Source: Eucommia ulmoides (taxonomy: Eukaryota; Streptophyta; Magnoliopsida; Garryales; Eucommiaceae). From it: 64,000 nt of DNA. Below, in pieces: positions 56,915 to 64,000 of the stretch. The stretch covers positions 36,748,712 to 36,812,711 of the forward strand of contig CM028335.1 in the NCBI GenBank assembly GCA_016647705.1. Direction: 5' to 3'. The stretch's first letter is position 1; each line of letters starts with the position of its first letter. The position numbers and the translations under genes were made by a program. The notes under the pieces were generated by a model. It was given only the letters and a program-made list of their open reading frames with translations. It searched no databases and was not told where the DNA came from.

Positions 56915-58127
56915 CTATTGTCCTTCTGAGGGAATGTCATCGCCACCACTGCAGGGTATGAAAAGAAATTTTGGTAGCTGTGAAAGGTCAGGCGACATCT
57001 GTGGCATCTGCGAAAATGAACTTATGTCATAGCTAGATCGTTCGCACATGAACCGGTACACATGGTTATTATACTGCATACATTTCTCCATGTAAGCCCC
57101 GAGCGCTGTAATTCGGAGATTAGTATTGTACTGGGCTTGGCGTAGGACCCGGTTATCTAGTTGAACATTCCAGATATCTTGAGAAATACGCGCTAAATCA
57201 TCTAGCGCTTGCCTAGGAACCCCGGGAACAGGGGCTTGAGAAGGCCCAGCCTCAGTTTCCCTATGTGCTTCTTGTGCTTCCCGTCTTCCTATGCCCTGCC
57301 CCGGCGCTCTCTCTTTCCACATTCGGTTTATCGATGATTGATCTATTTGAAGGATAGGGGGCAACAAATTATCCATTCCAATTTCGACACCGGCTTGACT
57401 AAAAAGTTCAGTCAAGAAAGATGGAAAAGGGAGACCTACTTTTGTTGATTAGGCGGTATAGAGAATCGATGAATAGATCAAATCACTTACATTAATCGGC
57501 TCCCCGAATTGGATTTCATAGAGCACCCGAGCCCTCTCCTTAGAGACATAAGAGTGGTGAGCGGTTGGAATGAGATTCCCGCAAATGAAATAATGCCACA
57601 CCTTTGGAATTGGATTTAGGAATCTTGCAGGAAAATTTACTGGCTCCAACCCCATGGTAGTCTATTGGATATTTCTAGTAGTTAGGGCCAAGAGAACTCT
57701 TTCCATACTCACCCAATAATTGCCTATGGCCTCGTCAGATAGTGCTGGGGGGGACTACTTCCAGTAGTGCATTTAACCGAGCAACACTAAAATCAATCGG
57801 GCGACCTCGGACTCTGGTTTGGGTGTCCGTCTCGACGGAAATATTGGCATAAAATTCCCGGACGAGGGTGACATTAGCTAGAAGAGGCGATCTACAGAAT
57901 CGCTCTCTGCCCCTTGCTCGGATAACATTTCGGAAATCCACCGGAAGAGCCACCACAGGTCCAAATCCACGCTGTTTGATGCAAGCCCTATTGTGGTCAT
58001 GCCTCTGGTAGTGTTCTTCTACAGCCTTGGATACAAACTTCGTAGAATCAAAATCCGGAGGAGGCTCCGATGCTTCTCTTCTTCTTGGCCTTTTTGTTGC
58101 AACCTTTTTCAGAATTTTCCCTAGCAA
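56915..58127 (-). pseudogene. Env-position ORF of Athila-like element, broken
   Basis: It starts MLGKILKK. A domain seen widely in plant elements follows (KAVEEHYQRHDHNRACIKQRGF, FRNVIRARGRERFC, VREFYANI, VRGRPIDFSVARLNALL; then PKVWHYFICGNLIPTAHHSYV and RARVLYEI..INVSDLIYSSIL); from memory I would place it with the plant 'putative transposon protein' family. The C-terminal part is Gln/Pro-rich then helical (57415-56915). I see no signal peptide or membrane segment, so an envelope function is not supported. It is broken by a frameshift at a run of seven G (57747-57753, plus strand) and stops at 57662-57664 and 57449-57451. Confidence 0.8.
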
Positions 58128-59194
58128 TCACAATCACAGAATAGAACAAGGCAATCAAAACCGAACAATGCAAACCAATTTTAAGAGTCCAAACCGTCAT
58201 GAATACCCTCTATTCACAATGCGCATAAACTAACCACAATGTTTTCACACAAGAATCTGATAATGTAGCTAATAATTCTTTTCCACACAATACAAAATCC
58301 ATATCGAAAGATAATCACTACCAAAAATCGAGCAAAAACCCTAAAATAATAATAAAAAAAAAATCGCAAAAAATGAGGCCTAGGGTTTGGGGTTTACTCC
58401 AAATTCAACCATTTTTTGCAATGTAGATGCAAATCATCCTATAATTTTATCATACATATGAAATATAAGTTGAAAAACACTTACTTGATGGAAGAAATGA
58501 GACAAATCGGCTTGAAACCCGTCGAAAGCACTCCCTATAGCCGAAAACCCTAAAAATTCGAAAATGGGGGTTGGATATTCAGATTTGGTGGATGATTTTA
58601 GGTTTAAATTGGTAATATAGAATGAAGAAGGTGAAATTTTTGGGTTTTGGAATGGTTTAGTGGAAGGAATCTAGAGAGGTTTTGGGTTTTGGGAAGGTGG
58701 TTTTCGAAAATATGAAGCAGCGGTCCTCTTAAATCGAACAGACAGCTTCGTCGCCGCGGTGGTGAGGACTCACCGCTGTGGCGACGACGTGCTGAAAAAT
58801 TAAAAAAACTCTCTGTTATGTTACCACCACGGCAGTGGATTCTTCGCTGCGGCGATGACTCGTTTTCAAAATTTGGCAAAACAGTCTGTTGTGTCACCGC
58901 TGCGGCGATGAGCTTCTTGTCGCAGCGGTGACCTTTTGCTGATTTTTTTTCATTTTTTCTCAACATAACTCTTCACCACTTGTTTCCACCTTGCTATTTC
59001 ATCAACTTTGGAGTTCAAAACACCACCCGGAATATCCATTCTCGTAGATTCATCACCGAACATGTTCCGAGGCCTTTCCGGCCTCCAAAATAAAATAAGT
59101 AATACAAAAGTTGGGTTATTTCATACCCTCGAAAACCTATCAAAAAGTTGTGCTTGATTTAACGTCCCTAGCCGGACGTCTATGAATTCCAGCT
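58128..59194 (-). other. Spacer between pol and env-position ORF
   Basis: Noncoding, AT-rich, except for the GC palindrome array at 58740-58935. The open frame 58966-58604 across that array is probably a by-product of the repeats and matches no family I know. Confidence 0.7.
58740..58935 (-). repeat. GC palindrome array inside the Athila element
   Basis: Units CGTCGCCGCGGTGGTGAG, CACCGCTGTGGCGACG, CACCACGGCAGTGG, TCGCTGCGGCGATGA, TCACCGCTGCGGCGATGA and GTCGCAGCGGTGACC have the same design as in the LTR (54750-55015). The spacer on the reverse strand includes AGAGAGTT (58807-58814). Confidence 0.88.
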
Positions 59195-60684
59195 TTAGCC
59201 TTCAATGAGGGAGATGTTCTCCACAACTCGCTTTTCATCTTTGAAGTAGTGCTTGATTCGCTCCCCGTTGACTCGAAAAGTCTGTCCATCTTCACCTTCT
59301 AATTCCACAGAGCCGAAAGGAAATACATGCTTGACCTGGAACGGTCCAGACCACCTGGACGTCAACTTTCCGGGAAAGAGTCTCAGCCTTGAATTAAACA
59401 ACAGAACTTGCTGGCCCGGACTGAACTCTCTCCTGACTATCATTTGATCATGCCACTTCTTCATTTTATCTTTGTAAACCTTGGCATTCTCATAAGCCTC
59501 ATGCCGAAATTCCTCTATTTCATTCAATTGGAGGAGACGTTGCGCACCAAAAGCTTTTAGGTCAAAGTTGAGTTTCTTAATCGCCCCGAATGCACGGTGC
59601 TCCAATTCAATAGGAAAATGACATGCCTTCCCGAACACCAATCGATACGGCGACATGCCAATCGGTGTCTTAAAAGTTGTGCGGTACGCCCATAAAGCAT
59701 CATCAAGTTTCACCGCCTAATCCTTGCGATTTGTGTAAACCGTTTTCTCCAGAATTAGCTTGATTTCTCAGTTAGAAACTTCTGCTTGGCCATTTGTCTG
59801 TGGGTGGTATGGTAGCGTCACTTTATGCCTAACACCATACTTTGTCAACAAAGAATTTAGCATTTTGTTATAGAAGTGGGTTCCCTCATCACTGATTAAG
59901 GCTCGAGGTGTCCCGAACCGTGTCATGATATTTTGTTGAAGGAACTTTGCGACCACTTTGGCATCATTGGTAGGTGTTGCCACGGCCTCGACCCATTTAG
60001 ACACATAATCCACTGCTAACAAAATATACTCTTTGCCAAATGACAGTAGAAATGGCCCCCATGAAATCAATACCCATACATCAAACAACTCAAGCTCAAG
60101 AATAGACGTCAATGGAAATTCATACCTTCTCGATATGTTACCCACCCTTTGACATCTATCACAAGTTTTCACAAACGTGTATGAATCTTTAAACAAAGAA
60201 GGCTAGTAAAAACCTGATTGGAGCACTTTCCCTGCTATCCGAGTCACACCAAAATGGCCGCCACAAGGTGATGAATGGCCAAGATAGAGAATACTAGCCA
60301 TCTCCTCCTCCGGAACACATCTCCGAATTACCTGATCAGCACATTTCTTGAATAGCAACGGCTCGTCCCACAAATAATACTTTGAATCAAAAAGGAATTT
60401 CTTCCTTTGGGATCTAGTCAAATCAGGTGGTAACACATTACATGCAAAATAGTTCACAATGTCCGCATACCAAGGAAGTGCATTTTCAACTAAAAATAGT
60501 TGTTTGTCAGGGAACACCTTTGTGATGCTAGACTCCTCACCAACGTCTTCTTGAATCAATCTTGACAATTGGTCAGTAACAACGTTCTCACTCCCCTTTT
60601 TATCCCTTATTTCAGCATCAAACTCTTGCAATAGAAGAATCCACCTTATCAATCTCGGCTTGGCATCTTTCTTTGCAAACAACT
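59195..60684 (-). pseudogene. pol: Athila pol: RNase H end and integrase
   Basis: After a stop at 60683-60685 the frame reads the RNase H tail ([33 protein letters not shown]). The integrase zinc region follows: [11 protein letters not shown]..., then CDRCQ. The core has [23 protein letters not shown] with the second aspartate, and [10 protein letters not shown] with the glutamate. The segment [12 protein letters not shown] lacks the first catalytic aspartate because two nearby one-base indels garble six residues while restoring frame. The C-terminal part (59713-59195) has the usual WSGPF motif. Stops lie at 60203, 59768 and 59717. Confidence 0.9.
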
Positions 60685-60685
60685 A

Positions 60686-61954
60686 TTGGATAGCCGCGTG
60701 ATCTGTGTAGATGATCACTTTTGAACCAATGATATAAGACCGGAACTTATCACAAGAAAAAACAACAGCTAGTATTTCTTTCTCCATCACGGTGTAATTC
60801 TCCTGGGCATCATTCAATGTCTTACTTACATAGTAGATTGATCGAAAGATCTTCTCCTTCCGTTGGCCTAACACCGTGCCAACGGCATAGTCACTTACAT
60901 CGCACATAATCTCAAATGGCACCTCCCAGTCCGGAGCAACCATTATTGGAGTTGTGATCAACTTCTCCTTTATTGCTTTGAACGCTTCCATACAAGCCTC
61001 ATTGAATTCAAATAGAGTATCCTTCTCAAGCAGGTGACTTAATGGCTTCACCATCTTTGAGAAGTCCTTAATAAAGCGTCAGTCAAAGTCGGCATACCGC
61101 AAGAAACTTTAAACTCCTTTCACATTAATCGGTGGCAGAAGCTTCTCAATCATTTCAATTTTTGCTCGGTCCACCTAAAGCCCCTTGGAAGAGACTCGAT
61201 GGCCCAAGACGATCCCCTCTTTAACCATAAATTGGCATTTCTCCTAATTAAGAACTAAATTTTTCTCCTCACATCTGTCAAGAACAAGTGCCAAATTGTA
61301 TAGACAGTGATCAAAAGACGACCCAAAGACTGAGAAGTCATCCATGAAGATTTCCATTTTCTCTTTCACCATATCTGAAAATATTGCCATCATACACCGT
61401 TGAAAAGTTGTCGGTGCATTGCAGAGGCCGAATGGCATACGCCTATAAGTGAACGTCCCATACGGGCATGTGAAAGTAGTCTTTTCTTGGTCCTCCGGTG
61501 CAATGGCTATTGGATTGTAACTTGAATAGCCGTCAAGAAAGCAATATTACTCATATCCAGCTAATCGATCAAGCATTTGGTCAATGAAAGGAAGAGGAAT
61601 ATGATCATTCCTCGTTGCCTTATTCAACCTTCTATAATAAATGCATACACGCCATCTCGTGATGGTCCATGTAGGAATAAGGTCATCCTTATCATTCTTC
61701 ACCACCGTCATACCTCATTTTTTGAGCACCACTTGCACCGGGCTAACCCACTCACTACCGGATATAGCATATATAATTCCCGCATTCAAGAGCTTCAACA
61801 CCTCTACTCTCACCACTTCTTTCATAGCTGAATTTAGCCGTCGTTGATGTTCAATGGAGGGTTTGAACGAATCCTCCATCAAAATCTTATGCATACAAAT
61901 CGAAGGGCTAATTCCTTTGATATCCGATATAGACCGAGCAAAAGCGGATCGATG
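60686..61954 (-). pseudogene. pol: Athila pol: reverse transcriptase and RNase H
   Basis: The frame is the same as the protease. It shows the RT start with WVSPVQVVLKK (about 61715-61750), [68 protein letters not shown] (61440-61500), palm FMDDFSVFG with FMDD at 61337-61348, then RNase H with IYYVSKTLND, NYTVMEKEILAVV and YTDHAAIQ. Catalytic aspartates of RT survive. In-frame stops: 61715, 61547, 61244, 61175, 61109, 61079 (lowest coordinate of each). Confidence 0.92.
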
Positions 61955-62943
61955 CTATTTCAAGATTCTCAACAACTTACTCTCCTCTTCTTCCGTCAAA
62001 GATGATAAAATTATAACCGGATTAGTTAAATTCTCTCCCAAAAAGATATACCGAAGATGCTCCGGTAATTGCTTGAGTATTAATCCACCGTGAGGCAGAT
62101 TTGATTCCTCGGGAGAAGTTACAACTTCTTCAATTTCTGCCACATGAATAGGATCCTCTATGTCTTTAGATTGAGTATCCAAAGTTAGCACGTAGTCCAC
62201 AACTTCAAGTTCCGTGGTAGAGCATTCCTCAGCAAAATCCCCCATAGATAAGGAATTTGTGAGAGTATGCTCTAATGAATTCATCTCTATATTTGCAAGA
62301 AAGAACTCCCTCACACAAGAGTCCACAACATCAACTCGATTGCATTTGGGAAGTTCATCCAAAACATTCATAGTTTTAAAAATGCTGAACTTTATCTCTT
62401 CATCATTCACCTTTAACGTCAGATTTCCATTATGTATATCGATTAAGGCCTTTCCTGTTGCAAGGAAAGGTCTTCCTGGGATGATCGGGATTTCTCTATC
62501 TTTTTCCATTTCTAGTAAAATAAAATCCACCAGAAAGATGAATTTGTCGACCTTCACTAGCACATCCTTAATGATACGTTTAGGATAGGTTAACGAACGA
62601 TCCGTCATTTGGAGAAAGATCGTTGCCGGCTTTGCACTCCCAAGTCCTAACTTCCGATAAACTGAAGAAGGCATCAAATTAATACTAGCCCCAAGATCAT
62701 AAAAAGCCTTATCAAAATGAGATTTCCCAATAGTACACAGAATTGTGAAACTACCCGGATCCTTCAATTTGGTAGGCAACTTCCTTTGTAGCATTGCACT
62801 ACATTCCTCTGTTAGCTTTACCGTTTCGTACTCCTCCAACTTTCTCTTTTTTGTCATGATATCTTTCAAGAAGTTGCCATAGTTGGGCATTTGCTCCAAT
62901 GCATCTGCAAAAGGAATATTGATATGGATTTTCTTGAAAATTT
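61955..62943 (-). pseudogene. pol: Athila pol: protease region
   Basis: The longest clean frame in the window (314 residues from 62899 to a stop at 61955-61957). Aspartic protease active site DLGASINLMP at residues 68-77, flap-like MTDRSLTYPKRIIKDVLVKV, and PIIPGRPFLATGKALIDIHNG near residues 140-160. The frame continues upstream without an ATG to about 62943, where gag and pol frames change. Protease would cut Gag-Pol inside particles. A single stop separates it from RT, perhaps replacing a sense codon. Confidence 0.92.
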
Positions 62944-64000
62944 GAAGAAATTTTCAAATTGTACATCCAACTTCCTCTTTTAGAATCTTTGAGGATATGG
63001 AAATGGGGTAACTAGAATTGGTGGATTTTCTGAAAATGTTACTCGCCCCGGCATCACCCTTTCATCTCTTATTCTTTCCTCGACTTTCTCTTGGTTCTTC
63101 TCCTCATTTAAGTCTTCACTCGGCTTCTTCTTTCTTTCAATGATTTTCTCTTCAACTTCCTCCTCCGAATTTATTCTTGGTTCATCATGATGAAACTCAT
63201 GACTCACTCCCAGCTCATTTTCCATAGGCTTGCTCACTTCCATTTCTCTTCCGCTCCTCAATTTAATTACCTTGCAGTCCCTAGGGTTGGTTTCCGTGTT
63301 GCTTGGAAACTTCCCCTTTTGTTGTTCTTGGATGGACCTAGCAAGCTGCGCGATTTGAGTTTCTAAAGACTTCACCATGACACTGGTGTTTGTACAAGCT
63401 GTATCGATCGAGTCAAGCCGTGTTTCATGTTTGTTCAGCTAGTTATGCGTCTCACGCATCATAGTCTGAGTCTCCTTCATAAACGAACCCAATACTTCAT
63501 CCAAATTTGATTTTGGATTATGCATCGGTGGTTGTTGTATTTGACGGTTGGATTGCATCGGATATCCCAGAGCTTGATTTCCATATCCCAGAGGTGGCCG
63601 CAAAGAGTTCTAGTTGTTTACATATGAAAAGTTCTAATGGTTGCGAAGTCCAAGATTGTAATGAGTTGGAATATTGGTAGCAGGCTTGAAAGTATAAGCT
63701 CGATTGTTCAGAAAGTAGCATTCCTCGAACTCATTATCTAATCCAGATTGAGAACTACTTGCAACGATCTCCTCCCGTTGACTTGTAAAAACACCTTTTG
63801 TAGACAAGGCGACCAATTGATCCGAGAGCTTGGACACTTGGGTTGATAACATTGCAATATGGTTAGATTCTTGGATAGAAGAGACCTGTCTTCCCGTGTT
63901 CCTCTCATTCGGCCATTAATAATTGTTGGCCTCCATTTCTTCTAATAGTGCATTAGCTTCGGTCGGGGTTTTGGACAGCAACGATCCTCCAGAGGCAGCA
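62944..64000 (-). pseudogene. gag: Athila gag C-terminal part, broken, runs off window
   Basis: Reading begins AASGGSLLSKTPTEANALLEE at 63999, then EEMEANNY, a stop, WPNERN (a typical gypsy gag wording before the zinc region), MLSTQVSKLSDQLVAL, ECYFLNN, HYNLGLRNH, stop, NFSYVNN, stop, then VKSLETQIAQLARSIQEQQKG, FPSNTETNPRDCKVIKLRSG and an acidic Glu/Lys-rich tail to PFPYPQRF (62983). At least four stops lie in frame. The gag frame (r0) differs from pol (r1) and the switch is near 62944; I cannot tell an ancestral frameshift from decay. Confidence 0.88.

Larger units (their letters stand above)
53735..64000 (-). mobile_element. Athila-like Ty3/gypsy element, partial, inactive
   Basis: Reading right to left: gag (part), protease, RT, RNase H, integrase, spacer with GC palindromes, an ORF in the env position, noncoding spacer, polypurine tract, 3' LTR. 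RT precedes integrase, which is the gypsy order, and the extra ORF after integrase plus DLGASINLMP protease wording fit the Athila lineage. The 5' LTR lies beyond the right edge, so age and TSD cannot be judged. Confidence 0.9.

Noticed and set aside
58604-58966. 120-residue reverse ORF between pol and env-position ORF
   Set aside because: It runs through the GC palindrome array, is Arg/Ser-rich because of the repeat, and has no recognisable domain.

Overview
All annotation here was read by eye. Most boundaries are good to a few bases; where I found target-site duplications (TSDs) or terminal TG/CA dinucleotides they should be exact. The window looks like gene-poor, AT-rich nuclear DNA of a flowering plant. 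It holds layered plant-type LTR retrotransposons (Ty1/copia of two lineages, Ty3/gypsy of the Athila and Tat types), long microsatellites and stop-ridden polyproteins. I see no bacterial-style operon, no rRNA or tRNA gene, and no intact host gene. The species cannot be named from the sequence.

Layout. 1-638: U3 end of a reverse-oriented copia LTR (family A, TGTTGATCC...GGCCAACA, about 2.1-2.25 kb). 639-3571: Tat-type gypsy LTR relics, a family A relic, and a Tat LTR whose TATA box sits in a perfect inverted repeat. 3572-12827: a near-complete but dead family A copia element (5' LTR, primer site, gag, protease, integrase, RT, RNase H, polypurine tract, 3' LTR); its left LTR is fused to an inverted LTR piece. 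12828-25960: a second Tat element (5' LTR from 14255, RNase H/integrase relic 17316-19335, about 80-bp tandem array, 3' LTR from 21273), interrupted by family A LTRs. One of these, 23830-25900, is a solo LTR with TSD CTTTT. 26193-28439: another solo family A LTR with TSD ACAAC. 28690-33480: an LTR relic, a 0.53-kb tandem duplication, and apparently low-copy DNA. 33481-36956: a decayed copia of the Ale/Retrofit type with a 131-bp 3' LTR. 37859-41416: a family A LTR split by a solo Athila LTR (38242-39589, TSD CTTAT). 42451-44195: a third copia relic. 44196-53734: two reverse-oriented Tat LTRs with noncoding internal regions full of short tandem repeats. 53735-64000: a reverse-oriented Athila-like element (3' LTR, polypurine tract, env-position ORF, pol, part of gag) that runs off the right edge.

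No gene network is functional here. The interest lies in the noncoding parts of the elements. Unrelated LTR families (copia A, Athila, Tat) each carry tandem arrays of short hairpin-forming units, and several arrays show compensatory changes in the two arms. The copia A and Athila arrays also share the spacer AGAGAGTT. This recurring architecture is the main candidate for something undescribed.
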